DNA of 64,000 nucleotides from CAYMZZ01 sp046297935 (GTDB taxonomy: Bacteria > Bacteroidota > Bacteroidia > Chitinophagales > Chitinophagaceae): NCBI GenBank assembly GCA_046297935.1, contig JBKBHA010000009.1, positions 105,925 to 169,924 on the forward strand, read 5' to 3'. Below the pieces are notes generated by a model. That model was not told where the DNA came from. It did no database searches and worked only from the letters and a program-made list of their open reading frames with translations. Positions 25,101-33,575 of this stretch are shown here, piece by piece (positions within the stretch are counted from its first letter, which is position 1; each line of letters opens with the position of its first letter). The translations under genes were made by a program, and so were the position numbers.

Positions 25101-25964
25101 ACAGAAACCACTGGCTCTATCAATCCCGGCGAAATACTTTCAAAACAGCTGGCAGGCAAAAGAGTACTTGTTGCTGAAGACAACGAAATCAACCAAAAAG
25201 TCATTTTCCACGTACTGCAGAAAGCGGGGATTCTAACAACTATTGCCAACAACGGGCAGGAAGCAACAGCAATGCTGGAAGCCGGAGAGGAATTCGACGC
25301 GGTCATACTCGATTTGCGGATGCCGAAGATGGATGGCTTTCAAACCGCTGTTTATATCAGGGAAAAGCTAAAACTGTCGCTACCCGTTATTGCCATGACG
25401 GCCAGCGCGCTGCGCAACGAACGGGAGAAATGTATGCAATTGGGCATGAATGGCTATTTAACCAAACCCTTTTCGCCACCGCTTTTGTTTGAATTGCTAC
25501 ATCAATTGCTTCATAGCTCTGGTGCTGCCTCCTCGCTTGTGCCGGCGGCAGAACAGGTAACCGTTGGTATGGCGGCCGGCTATAATCTTTCGCTGGTACA
25601 GGAAATGGACGATGCCGACTATACTCGCGAAATTCTGCAACTTTTTCTGAAATCCACCCCCACAGCATTTATACTGTTGGATAAAGCCGCTTTGCATGAA
25701 GACTGGGAACAGTTGTATGCGCAGGCACATAAATTGAAAAGTGCGACCGGATTGCTACAGATGTCGCAAATGACATCACTGCTGGTTACATTGGAAGCGC
25801 AGGCAAGGGAGCGAGCTTCGTTGACAAACGTTGAAAACACACTGAAAAAATTGAAAGAACAATATAAGCTGCTGCAGCCGATGATTGCCGCAGAATTAAA
25901 TGCTCTGGCGCAGGCAACGGAACAGCCTGCTTCCGATCCACCTCAACCCATCACCTACCCTTAA
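22194..25964 (+). CDS. Multi-PAS hybrid histidine kinase with receiver and HPt domains
   Basis: 1256 aa from the ATG at 22194. Order: TM1 (about 14-33), periplasmic helical sensor region of about 145 aa (CHASE3-like length), TM2 (about 181-199), four PAS domains (about 215-345, 350-465, 470-595, 610-730), and HisKA with phosphoacceptor H748 in NMSHEIRTPMNGIIG. Then come HATPase_c (NLLSNALKF, DTGIGIAP, KYGGTGLGL), a receiver with D1040 in AVILDLRMPKMDG, and a C-terminal HPt domain with H1179 in AQAHKLKSATGLLQM. A complete His-Asp-His relay is therefore in one protein. The lone receiver 10 nt downstream is the likely output. The operon continues into polysaccharide-type genes. Confidence 0.93.
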   Translation: MKRPQKLFPLKSKHILWGVFVLVMLTTGLFVYQSLQKSRDSRQRDQLVRQTLVILRGYADIRLATTEMESLVNNATGDRSQQAKAIERIHQNLEQTLQNTAQLLIDSIQKSHFSILRSTIGQLRETQLLQLSYPGKPDIAARISPLYTQTDRLLNELDKRQNLLLQLRDQASEEAASKSLFATLQGAALIFIFIVILLLRLHRDIKRRQQAEHLAVDSEKKYRLLIEGAAVTIFTTDVAGRFNYVSEKCQQLTGFSSEELIGKAYSTLVAPDWLPLINEVYQQQFKERIAETTQEFEIIHKTGRRRWVEQQATLLLHDNEPRGLQCIVKDISDKKEAEARLLESQRITQSLLDHTREGFFMVDRSFNIRLVNKQARLGMEMIAGQRVNPGMSLFDVIQEKDKPTARINLEKVFAGEQVEVESDYDSPEGQRWIRISHSPVRNAAGEITGAAIVTHDITAIRRQSEQLRDADQKIRAMLSSTQEGFYMIDHDYRVLMINEAGRDLVYRATGKKIGEGMRIIEFVGTARIRSYINLIENAKAGRRQEIESQVTLDDGDYWFYNTYFPVKNEKGEVIAVCATTVDITERKLVERAIERVRIEKEEYQFRLQSILDNTPMVVFIKDTEGRYLLINQSFREMFAVADEAIIGKTDFEIDSPQNAQRYREADELVIATQDHVVLEEKLIRNGRESDLLIAKFPLFDRQGKVYGVGCIATDISERERQRQQLIEARLKAENAERLQEQFLANMSHEIRTPMNGIIGMTNILAETKLNTQQKEFLDIIRHSSANLMGLINDVLDLSKIKAGKLSIEQTAFELQVMMRNALAPFLLPAKEKRIELRYQPNDRLPRWLLGDPLRITQVLTNLLSNALKFTSAGSITILVNQHAHEEGKCLLRFEVTDTGIGIAPDRVDHVFESFEQAEAGTARKYGGTGLGLTISRNLVHLLGGELRVSSQEGMGTTFSFIIPLQVPEQTETTGSINPGEILSKQLAGKRVLVAEDNEINQKVIFHVLQKAGILTTIANNGQEATAMLEAGEEFDAVILDLRMPKMDGFQTAVYIREKLKLSLPVIAMTASALRNEREKCMQLGMNGYLTKPFSPPLLFELLHQLLHSSGAASSLVPAAEQVTVGMAAGYNLSLVQEMDDADYTREILQLFLKSTPTAFILLDKAALHEDWEQLYAQAHKLKSATGLLQMSQMTSLLVTLEAQARERASLTNVENTLKKLKEQYKLLQPMIAAELNALAQATEQPASDPPQPITYP

Positions 25965-25974
25965 AACAAACATT

Positions 25975-26334
25975 ATGAAAATCCTTGTTGCCGAAGACGA
26001 ACCGATCATGCTAAAGACCATTGCGCTACGCCTCCGAAAAGACGGACACGAAGTAATTGTGGCCGACAACGGTCGCGATGCCATGGAACATATTGATGCG
26101 CACAAACCCGACCTCATTATTACCGACATTATGATGCCCTATTCGTCGGGACTTGAAATTGTGGGAAAAGTAAAAGGCCGCGACAGCAAAACACCCGTGA
26201 TTGTTTTGAGCGCCATGGGACAGGAAAACGTGGTGCTGGAAGCCTTTAACCTGGGTGCCGACGATTATATCACCAAACCATTTAGTCCCAACGAACTTTC
26301 GATGCGGGTGAAGCGCCTGGCCCAGATTGCGTGA
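25975..26334 (+). CDS. Stand-alone response-regulator receiver domain
   Basis: 119-aa CheY-like protein from the ATG at 25975, with no output domain. Acidic pocket AEDE near residue 6, phosphoacceptor D51 in LIITDIMMPYSSG, conserved S/T in VIVLSAMG, and K in YITKPFSP. It starts 10 nt after the hybrid kinase. It probably receives phosphate from that kinase's HPt domain and acts by protein contact, possibly on the HEAT protein or glycosyltransferase that follow (inference). Confidence 0.92.
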   Translation: MKILVAEDEPIMLKTIALRLRKDGHEVIVADNGRDAMEHIDAHKPDLIITDIMMPYSSGLEIVGKVKGRDSKTPVIVLSAMGQENVVLEAFNLGADDYITKPFSPNELSMRVKRLAQIA

Positions 26335-26366
26335 TCGCCATAGCTGCCCAATAGTTGACGCTTTGT

Positions 26367-27476
26367 ATGTTTACCAGCCACCCTTTTTTACTCGAAATGG
26401 TACATTCCTATCAGTTGCTGAAAGGAATGTACTTTTTGCTGCTGGTTATTGCCGCACTCATCCTGTTTATTGCTATTTACCTGATGAAACGGAAAGGCCG
26501 ATCGGCAAAGCGAAGGCAGTTGCGCGCGGCGTTTAGCGATTTCATCAGCGAACTGGCGGTGAGCGAAGATGAGGCAGAGCGGGAGCAATGTTTTCAGCAA
26601 CCTGCCTTGCAGGCATTGCTGGCATCCTGGCTCGCGGATCGCTTTGCGAGGCAAACCCTCATTCGCGAGCTGGCCGCAACCGTTCGGAATATGAGCGGCC
26701 AGGCCGCTGCCAATATTTGCTGGTTTTATGAAAAAACGGGTTTGCATCAGGATACACTCATGCAGTTAAAGAGTGGGCAATGGCACCTGAAAGCACGTGC
26801 CATACAGCAATTGGCGCATTTACAACAACAACGTTATATCACCCGCATTTATCGGCTCACCAACGACCCACACGAACTGGTTCGCAATGAAGCGCGGATT
26901 GCAGTGGTAAAACTGACCGGCTTCGAAGGATTGCGTTTTCTCGACGTGATAAGCTACCCCATTACCGAGTGGCAACAAATTTCACTTTTGCATGAACTGG
27001 CACAACATCGCCGGCTCGTTTTCCCCGCTATCGAGCGCTTGTTGCAATCGTCTAATAACAGTGTAGTGGAGTTTGTACTTCGGCTGGTTGCTACTTATCA
27101 GCTCTATGATCGGCAGCCGGAGGTATTGCAATGCCTTCAGTCGCCCGTTGCCTCGGTCCGCAAAAATGCGCTGGCAGCGTTGAAAGAAATCGGCGACGAT
27201 AAAGCTGCCGCTATTTTGACCGACCATTTTGAAAAGGAGGAGCCGACGCTGCAAGTACTGGTACTCGATGTTATACGGCATATTGGCTCAGCCGATCAGG
27301 TGCCCTTCCTTATTCGTGGGCTCGCGCATCCTGATTACGCCATCAATGTAGCTGCGGCAAGGGCCTTGCAGGCGCTGCACCCTGCTGCATTCAACCTGAT
27401 TGAACAGGAAACCGATACCAGCCTTGCGCCCTGGAACCAACTCCTGCCACAGTTAAAATACGAAACCGGCGGATGA
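26367..27476 (+). CDS. Membrane-anchored HEAT-repeat protein
   Basis: About 369 aa from the ATG at 26367. One N-terminal span (GMYFLLLVIAALILFIAIYL) is followed by a basic stretch and a cytoplasmic alpha-helical solenoid. HEAT-like units are visible in LKARAIQQLAHLQQQRYITR, LVRNEARIAVVKLTG, VRKNALAALKEIGDDKAAAI and YAINVAAARALQALHP. Such solenoids serve as protein-binding platforms. The stop overlaps the glycosyltransferase start (ATGA), so the two are translationally coupled. I infer that it links the signalling proteins to the synthase. Confidence 0.85.
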   Translation: MFTSHPFLLEMVHSYQLLKGMYFLLLVIAALILFIAIYLMKRKGRSAKRRQLRAAFSDFISELAVSEDEAEREQCFQQPALQALLASWLADRFARQTLIRELAATVRNMSGQAAANICWFYEKTGLHQDTLMQLKSGQWHLKARAIQQLAHLQQQRYITRIYRLTNDPHELVRNEARIAVVKLTGFEGLRFLDVISYPITEWQQISLLHELAQHRRLVFPAIERLLQSSNNSVVEFVLRLVATYQLYDRQPEVLQCLQSPVASVRKNALAALKEIGDDKAAAILTDHFEKEEPTLQVLVLDVIRHIGSADQVPFLIRGLAHPDYAINVAAARALQALHPAAFNLIEQETDTSLAPWNQLLPQLKYETGG

Positions 27477-28903
27477 ACTGGACGCAGCTTCTATACGATT
27501 TTCTCACCTATGGCATTCTCGGTTATTCGGTATTGCTGTTACTGTTCTATCTTTTTATAGGTGGCTACTCTATTGGTGAAACCCGCCGCTACCTGCGCAA
27601 AAGCAGTTTTACCGATTATTCCATTATGGCAGTGTCGCCTCATACGCCAACCATCAGTATACTGGCTCCTGCCTACAATGAAGGGGCCACCATTATCGAA
27701 AATGTGCGCTCGCTGCTCAGTATACATTACAATAAAATGGAACTGATTGTGATCAACGATGGCAGCAAGGACGATACCCTGAACCGATTAATAGCGGCCT
27801 ACGAGCTGGAGCTGGTGCCGCGCCTGCTGATAGAGCATATACCTGCCAAACCTGTACGCGGTGTATATAAAAGCAAAAACCCGGTTTACCACAAGCTTAC
27901 AGTGGTGGATAAGGAGAATGGTGGTAAGGCCGATGCATTGAATGTCGGCGTCAACATTGCCGGCAACGATTATATTGTTTGTATTGATGTGGATTGTATA
28001 CTGGAACAGGATGCCATGCTTAAACTGGTAAAGCCTTTTCTGGAACAAAAAAGCCACCGCGTCATTGCCACCGGCGGCGTGGTTCGTATTGCCAATTCCT
28101 GCGAAATAAGAGACGGCAAGATTATTCGGGTTCATCTTCCACAACAGTTGCTGCCCCGGGTGCAGACCCTTGAATATATCCGGGCGTTTTTACTGGGCCG
28201 CATGGCCTGGAGCAGACTGAATGGTCTGTTGCTGATATCGGGTGCCTTTGGCGCCTTTGACCGCGACATTGTGATTAAAGCAGGCGGGTATGATCATGGC
28301 ACCGTAGGAGAAGATATGGAACTGGTAGTACGCATGCGCCGCTATATGGAAGAAAGAAAGCTCCCTTACAAAGTGAGTTATATCCCCGACCCCTTATGCT
28401 GGACCGAAGCTCCTTCGTCTTATAAAATTCTCGGCCGCCAACGAAACCGCTGGACCAGGGGAACTATTGAAACCCTGCGTATTCATAAAAAAATGTTTTT
28501 CAACCGCCGCTATGGCGTACTGGGTTTGTTGAGTTATCCTTACTGGTTCTTCTTCGAATTTCTGGCGCCGCTGGTAGAGTTTACTGGCTTCTGCGCTTTT
28601 TTGATTTTTTGTTTGCTGGGCTTAATGGACTGGCCTTTCTTTTTTGCCCTGCTGGGTTTTATTTTCAGCTTTGGCTTTCTGTATTCAACCTTCGCCATTT
28701 TGATGGAGGTACTCACTTACAACCAGTACAAACGGGGCCGCTATATTTTCCAGTTGATCCTGACCGCTTTTATTGAGCCCATCGTTTTCCATCCGTTTGT
28801 AGTATGGTCGGCCGTGCGAGGCAATATCGATCTGTTGCGCAAAAAGAACTCCTGGGGCGAAATGACGCGCAAGGGATTTCAACCTAACCCTCCATCCCTA
28901 TGA
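27473..28903 (+). CDS. Processive GT2 glycosyltransferase (PgaC/BcsA-like)
   Basis: 476-aa membrane glycosyltransferase. One N-terminal span precedes the GT-A domain with IVINDGSKDDT, IVCIDVDCIL (DxD), GAFGAFDRDIV, the catalytic TVGEDMELVVRM and the QRNRW motif of processive synthases (RQRNRWTRGTIE). Three C-terminal spans could line a transport path. This motif set is shared with poly-GlcNAc, cellulose and hyaluronan synthases, so it probably makes and exports a linear polysaccharide. The sugar cannot be read from sequence. It overlaps the HEAT gene by 4 nt. Confidence 0.9.
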   Translation: MNWTQLLYDFLTYGILGYSVLLLLFYLFIGGYSIGETRRYLRKSSFTDYSIMAVSPHTPTISILAPAYNEGATIIENVRSLLSIHYNKMELIVINDGSKDDTLNRLIAAYELELVPRLLIEHIPAKPVRGVYKSKNPVYHKLTVVDKENGGKADALNVGVNIAGNDYIVCIDVDCILEQDAMLKLVKPFLEQKSHRVIATGGVVRIANSCEIRDGKIIRVHLPQQLLPRVQTLEYIRAFLLGRMAWSRLNGLLLISGAFGAFDRDIVIKAGGYDHGTVGEDMELVVRMRRYMEERKLPYKVSYIPDPLCWTEAPSSYKILGRQRNRWTRGTIETLRIHKKMFFNRRYGVLGLLSYPYWFFFEFLAPLVEFTGFCAFLIFCLLGLMDWPFFFALLGFIFSFGFLYSTFAILMEVLTYNQYKRGRYIFQLILTAFIEPIVFHPFVVWSAVRGNIDLLRKKNSWGEMTRKGFQPNPPSL

Positions 28904-28920
28904 ACCCATAATCCATTGCC

Positions 28921-30912
28921 GTGAAAGAAAAACTACTTCATATTCTGTCTGCCTTTGTTCGCGTAATGGCTGTGTGGATGCTCTTGCTGCTATTGATGCG
29001 GGTGGCAGAATGGCTGTTCTATGGATTTCAACGTCAGTTTCCTGAAGAAGGATTTCGGTTTTGGTTAGCCGCCCTACAGGCCGATCTGATTTTCGTAAGC
29101 AGGATGGGCTTCGTGTTGTTGTTGCTTTTTACGACAATGAGTATGTTTTCGCTACGTCTGGCGAAGATTAGCACAGCGGTGCTGCTATTAGTCATATCCT
29201 CGGGGTATTTTGCCCTGCAGCAATATTATCTTCAGACCGGCGTGTTGCTGGGCGCAGATCTTTATGGCTATTCAGCCAAAGATATTCGCCAGACCACCGG
29301 CGCTTCCGGTGGCATCAATGGCTTAACCATTTTGGCGCTGATATTGATCGGTGTTAGCCTGATTGCAGGCCTGCGTTATTTTCACGCACGCCGGATTTCC
29401 CGATGGCAGGCAATAGCGGCGATCGGGTTTGTATTATTGGCGGGTCTGGTGCTAATGACTGCCGGCGCCCCCTTTTCGCCACCACGCAGCGAGTATGCAA
29501 AACAACTGGCCGTTCATAAACTGGATCATTTTATTCGAGCGTCCTGGAACTATGCATTTCCCGCGCCGCATGAAATGGATATTTACAGCGATGCCTACAG
29601 TGGCGATTTTGAAGACGATGGATCGCCCATCGCCAGCTTTTCTTATCCGCTTGAAAAGGAATTTCCCTTTCTACATGCCGACAGTACGGCCGATGTGCTT
29701 TCTCCTTTTTTCAGCAACTCTACTACAAAACCCAATATAGTGATCATTGTGGTAGAAGGGTTGGGTCGGGCCTTTACCAACGAGGGCGCCTACCTGGGCA
29801 ACTTCACCCCTTTTCTGGATTCGCTGGCGCAGCAAAGTCTTTACTGGGAAAACTTCCTGAGCAGCAGCGGCCGCACATTTGCCGTATTGCCCACTCTGCT
29901 GGGATCGCTCCCCTTTGGTAAGAATGGATTTTGCGAATGGGAACCCGCTATACCTGCGCATCAGAGTTTGCCCGAAATACTGGCACAAAACGGATTTACC
30001 AGTTCCTTTTATTACGGGGGCGATGCTTCTTTCGACAACATGGATAATTTTCTGCAACAAGAGCAGGTGGCAGCTATTTATGATAAGAAGAAATTTCCCG
30101 CCAATTATCGTTCTTTGCCCGCCAACAATGGTTTTAGCTGGGGCTATGGCGATCAGGAATTGTACCGCTACTACCTTCAAAACACTGCAGCTACCGCCGG
30201 GCCTCGGTTAGATGTGTTGCTAACCGTGAGCACACACAGCCCATTCCTGATCAATGACCAGGAATTCTATTCGCAAAAATTTGAAGAGCGGATGGGTCAG
30301 TTGTCGTTGAACAGTCAACAACAAAGCTTGGCCAGGGCCTATCGCCAGCAACTAACCACTGTACTGTATGCCGATGAGGCACTTCGGCAGTTTTTTGCCG
30401 CATACGCACAGCGTCCCGACTTTGCCAACAGCATTTTCCTGATCACCGGCGATCACCGGATGCCCGAAATTCCGATGTCGTCTAAAATCGATCGATACCA
30501 TGTACCATTGATCCTGTATTCGCCTTTGCTAAGTCGGCCCGCAAGGTTTCAATCTATCTCGTCGCATTTTGATATAGCACCCAGCCTGCTGGCCTTCCTG
30601 CATCATCAGTACGCCGTGTTAAGACCATCCATGGTCACCTGGCTGGGCACTGGTCTCGATACTGCGCGTGGGCTTCGCAATATTCACGCGCAGGCACTTA
30701 TGCAAACCAAGTCGGAACTGGTGGACTATGTGCGCGGCATGTACCATCTCAACAATGGAGAATTGTTTCGCATCACCCAGAATCTGCAGGAAGAGCCGGT
30801 ACAGGATCCGGCAATGCAGCAGGCATTGCAGGCCGGGCTCAACCAATTTCTCGAAAAAAACCAACGCGTTATCCAGTCCGGAAAACTACAACCACAGGGA
30901 ACCCTGCCATGA
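28921..30912 (+). CDS. LtaS/sulfatase-fold membrane enzyme
   Basis: 663 aa, GTG start. Five N-terminal spans (to about residue 190) are followed by a large periplasmic alkaline-phosphatase-superfamily domain. Metal and nucleophile motifs resemble LtaS/phosphoglycerol or phosphoethanolamine transferases: IVVEGLGRAFTNEG, SSSGRTFAVLPTLLGSLP (Thr nucleophile), TVSTHSPF, and LITGDHRMPEIP with YHVPLILYSP. It is 17 nt from the GT2 gene. A role in adding a phospho-substituent to the polymer made by the neighbouring synthase is plausible but inferred. Confidence 0.88.
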   Translation: MKEKLLHILSAFVRVMAVWMLLLLLMRVAEWLFYGFQRQFPEEGFRFWLAALQADLIFVSRMGFVLLLLFTTMSMFSLRLAKISTAVLLLVISSGYFALQQYYLQTGVLLGADLYGYSAKDIRQTTGASGGINGLTILALILIGVSLIAGLRYFHARRISRWQAIAAIGFVLLAGLVLMTAGAPFSPPRSEYAKQLAVHKLDHFIRASWNYAFPAPHEMDIYSDAYSGDFEDDGSPIASFSYPLEKEFPFLHADSTADVLSPFFSNSTTKPNIVIIVVEGLGRAFTNEGAYLGNFTPFLDSLAQQSLYWENFLSSSGRTFAVLPTLLGSLPFGKNGFCEWEPAIPAHQSLPEILAQNGFTSSFYYGGDASFDNMDNFLQQEQVAAIYDKKKFPANYRSLPANNGFSWGYGDQELYRYYLQNTAATAGPRLDVLLTVSTHSPFLINDQEFYSQKFEERMGQLSLNSQQQSLARAYRQQLTTVLYADEALRQFFAAYAQRPDFANSIFLITGDHRMPEIPMSSKIDRYHVPLILYSPLLSRPARFQSISSHFDIAPSLLAFLHHQYAVLRPSMVTWLGTGLDTARGLRNIHAQALMQTKSELVDYVRGMYHLNNGELFRITQNLQEEPVQDPAMQQALQAGLNQFLEKNQRVIQSGKLQPQGTLP

Positions 30913-30990
30913 CCCTGCTAAAGCACCCGGCGTAGGAACTGTTTTACTATGGTACAAAACCGTTGGTCCTGCCTTTTATCCAACAAAAAA

Positions 30991-32142
30991 TTATCGTTGC
31001 TTCAGGATGGTGGTTACCAGTGGGCGGTAATAATTCCAGAAAAAGGAGCCGCGTTCACCCGGCTCATCCGAATAAAATAGACGGCTGAATACGGAGATGC
31101 CTTTAAAATAAGAACTGCGAAGGCTAACCGGATTATCAGAAAAATCGGCACAGAAATAATAAAAGCGATAATCCTCTGCAGCATGGCGGATCACCGCCGG
31201 AAAACGGGGCTGCAGGCCATGCCTTGCCAGTAGTTGCCGGCCCGCAGCATTTACAGCCAATTCAAAAGAGGCAATAGACTGGTTGATGCTGGTATCGATG
31301 GTCATGATGTCGAACCAGAAAGGATAATCTACCCTGGCCGGCAGATCATACTCCCTGCAGCCCTGTTTGCTGCTGTGAATTTGAGGAAGCGATTGTTGCA
31401 GATGACGACCCTGCTCCAGTATCTCAATTTCATCGTGCTGGCTCACCAGGGCAATACCCGATTGGGTAAACGGCCATTGGCCCTCATGCTGTGCCATGTA
31501 ATTGCCGACAAGCCATTTCGGAAGCTCGCGATTCACAGAGGTATCCAGTGAGGTAAAATAGCGGCCAATCCAGCCGCTCCACCGCAGGCCAAACAATTGC
31601 TCAAACTCGCCACGAACGATTGAGTCGGTGGGTGAACCAATGCAATTGAATTCGGTCAGGATCAACTTTTTATTCTCTTTCATTTTTTGCAGAAAAATCA
31701 GATCCTGCCGGCTGAGCCCGCCGTACAATATGCCAGAGCGTTCCGTGCTGGAGCTTTGGCTATACCATTCGTTGTTGTATACACCATAGGTATCGGTAAA
31801 ATAGGCCAGGTCGCAGTCCTGGCTCAGTTGCTCCAGTTGTGCCGTGCTGAACCGCTCCAGCCCTTTAATCCGAAATTTTTCTTTTTCCTGCGGAAAAAAA
31901 CCATAGTAGTCGTTGCCAACATCATACAGTTTGGTCGGTGTTTTGGTATACCGTTCCTGATTGAGTATCCAGGTAAGGGAAGCATGCTCCTGCCCCTGTT
32001 GATTGATTTCCGTTTTGTCTACTATTGCTACTACCAGTTGTTGCCTGGGCGTAAGCAGCCAGGCCAGCCACATCCACAGCGGCAGTAATAGGAGGGCAAG
32101 CAGTGCTGCCAGCAAAATTCGGTTTTTGGTTTTTCGCGTCAT
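30991..32142 (-). CDS. Hypothetical membrane-anchored periplasmic protein
   Basis: 383 aa with an N-terminal signal anchor (ILLAALLALLLLPLWMWLAW) and a large presumed periplasmic part. Segments such as LAYFTDTYGVYNNEWY and KKLILTEFNCIGSPTDSIV, then EFEQLFGLRWSGWIGRYF, recall the alternating alpha/beta layout of class I glutamine-amidotransferase-like or deacetylase-like folds, but no catalytic triad is clear. The family is not recognised. It follows the YaiO-type barrel gene with a 2-nt gap and runs convergently with the kinase-GT2 operon. Confidence 0.75.
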   Translation of the reverse strand: MTRKTKNRILLAALLALLLLPLWMWLAWLLTPRQQLVVAIVDKTEINQQGQEHASLTWILNQERYTKTPTKLYDVGNDYYGFFPQEKEKFRIKGLERFSTAQLEQLSQDCDLAYFTDTYGVYNNEWYSQSSSTERSGILYGGLSRQDLIFLQKMKENKKLILTEFNCIGSPTDSIVRGEFEQLFGLRWSGWIGRYFTSLDTSVNRELPKWLVGNYMAQHEGQWPFTQSGIALVSQHDEIEILEQGRHLQQSLPQIHSSKQGCREYDLPARVDYPFWFDIMTIDTSINQSIASFELAVNAAGRQLLARHGLQPRFPAVIRHAAEDYRFYYFCADFSDNPVSLRSSYFKGISVFSRLFYSDEPGERGSFFWNYYRPLVTTILKQR

Positions 32143-32144
32143 GG

Positions 32145-33389
32145 CTAAAATCTTCTATGGTAACCAAAGCTGGCATTGACCTGGTTGTCGCGGGTTTTGG
32201 GCAGGTATTCTACATTGGCCCAGCCAATACCCAGCGAAAAAAGATTCAATTTCTTATAACTGAAATAGTAGGCCGCCGAGGCGCGGCGGGTCAGCAGTTT
32301 GTAATTGCTGTTGAGCAATACTGCCTGGCTTCTGTCGTCTGGCGAAAGGCCAGATCCCACGGAAAGGCTCAGGTAATCGTCGGCCCCACTGAGGTAGTAC
32401 CGCGCCGTGGCAGAATAGGATTGAGAAATGCGGCTGCTGGCTGGCGTAAGGTAGGCGCGCAGGTTGAACCACCAGTTCTTATAATATTTTCCGAGCGATC
32501 CGGTATAGATCCAGGTATCCTCGCTAAAGTGCAAATACCGAAAACCCGCATCTGCCTCAAAGCTCTTTGGCAGGTTCACATATAGCGAAAAGCCCGAGCG
32601 AAACTGGGGAAATATAGGTCGATCCGGCGAATAGCCCAGGTTAACGTAGGCGTATACATTCCGCGCAATAGTTGGATAGGCATCCAGCTCTACCTGTCCG
32701 CCCGATTCGCCAAAGCGGTTGCCGTAGTTGACACGCGCGGTAAAGGAGCCCAGGGCCGTTTGTCGGCTATAGTCGATGCTCATCAGGTGCCAGGCCTGGT
32801 CAAACTGTTTGGCAAAATGCGTATAGTCGTAGCTGATGCCCACCCGGTTTTTGGAGCGGTAGTCTTTGATTCGGCTGGCCAGGATGCGTGCGTCCTCTAC
32901 CGGTGGATCCTGCTGCAGCAGCGAGTCGGTTAGTGTGAGCGCTTGCCGATATTGTTTTTGGGCGATGAGGATTTTTACTTTCAGCAGTCGAAGTTCCTTT
33001 GATTGCCTGTGATATTGCAGGCCGTTATCACAATAGGCCAGCGCCTTCGCATAGTCGTCTATAAAATACGAAATACTGGCCGCCGCCACGCTTGCGTCTT
33101 CGTGATCCGGCGCCTGCGTTACCGCCTCGTGGAGGGTGAGGCGCGCACTGTCGGGCTGATCATTCCAATAGAAAATACGTCCCATGAACACGCGAATATC
33201 TGTATAGCCAGGACTCTGCGCCAATGCCTGTCGGCAGCGGGTAAGTGCCAGTTCGTAATTTTTTTGGTCAAATGCCGCCTGGCGCGCCTGCGCCAGCAAT
33301 TCGTCGGCCGAGGGAGTTTGTGCCGCCAACTGTTGTGTAGTAAACAGCAGGGCCATCAGGGCCCGAATACCGTAGGTTCGTTTCATCAT
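32145..33389 (-). CDS. TPR + YaiO-type outer-membrane beta-barrel protein
   Basis: 414 aa with signal peptide (ALMALLFTTQQLAAQ). The N-terminal 150 residues are tetratricopeptide-like (DELLAQARQAAFDQKNYELA, YTDIRVFMGRIFYWNDQPDS, DDYAKALAYCDNGLQYHRQS). The C-terminal half is a YaiO-family beta barrel (RVGISYDYTHFAKQFDQAWH ... SFGYHRRF). Periplasmic TPRs fused to an OM barrel are the layout of PgaA and BcsC polysaccharide exporters, although this barrel is of a different family. The opposite-strand GT2 locus nearby makes export of its product a reasonable hypothesis. Confidence 0.85.
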   Translation of the reverse strand: MMKRTYGIRALMALLFTTQQLAAQTPSADELLAQARQAAFDQKNYELALTRCRQALAQSPGYTDIRVFMGRIFYWNDQPDSARLTLHEAVTQAPDHEDASVAAASISYFIDDYAKALAYCDNGLQYHRQSKELRLLKVKILIAQKQYRQALTLTDSLLQQDPPVEDARILASRIKDYRSKNRVGISYDYTHFAKQFDQAWHLMSIDYSRQTALGSFTARVNYGNRFGESGGQVELDAYPTIARNVYAYVNLGYSPDRPIFPQFRSGFSLYVNLPKSFEADAGFRYLHFSEDTWIYTGSLGKYYKNWWFNLRAYLTPASSRISQSYSATARYYLSGADDYLSLSVGSGLSPDDRSQAVLLNSNYKLLTRRASAAYYFSYKKLNLFSLGIGWANVEYLPKTRDNQVNASFGYHRRF

Positions 33390-33575
33390 ATTGGATATCG
33401 AAATGGCCCTTTGCGAGGCAATCTCTCTAACGTCAAATATCTAAGGAATATGCGAAAATCTGAAGGAAAGCCGCCGATATTTCGCTGCCCGGCGCATAGG
33501 CGCAGTGGCGCTAGTATTGTTGCCGAAGGTTTGGGTTGCAGCTTTCCCGCCCACGGCAAATCGTATTTTCGAACC

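Noticed and set aside
33003..33575. Long in-frame 5' extension of the membrane protein gene at 33576
   Set aside because: It is antisense to the TPR-barrel gene, has shadow-like composition, and a normal ATG with a membrane-helix N-terminus exists at 33576.
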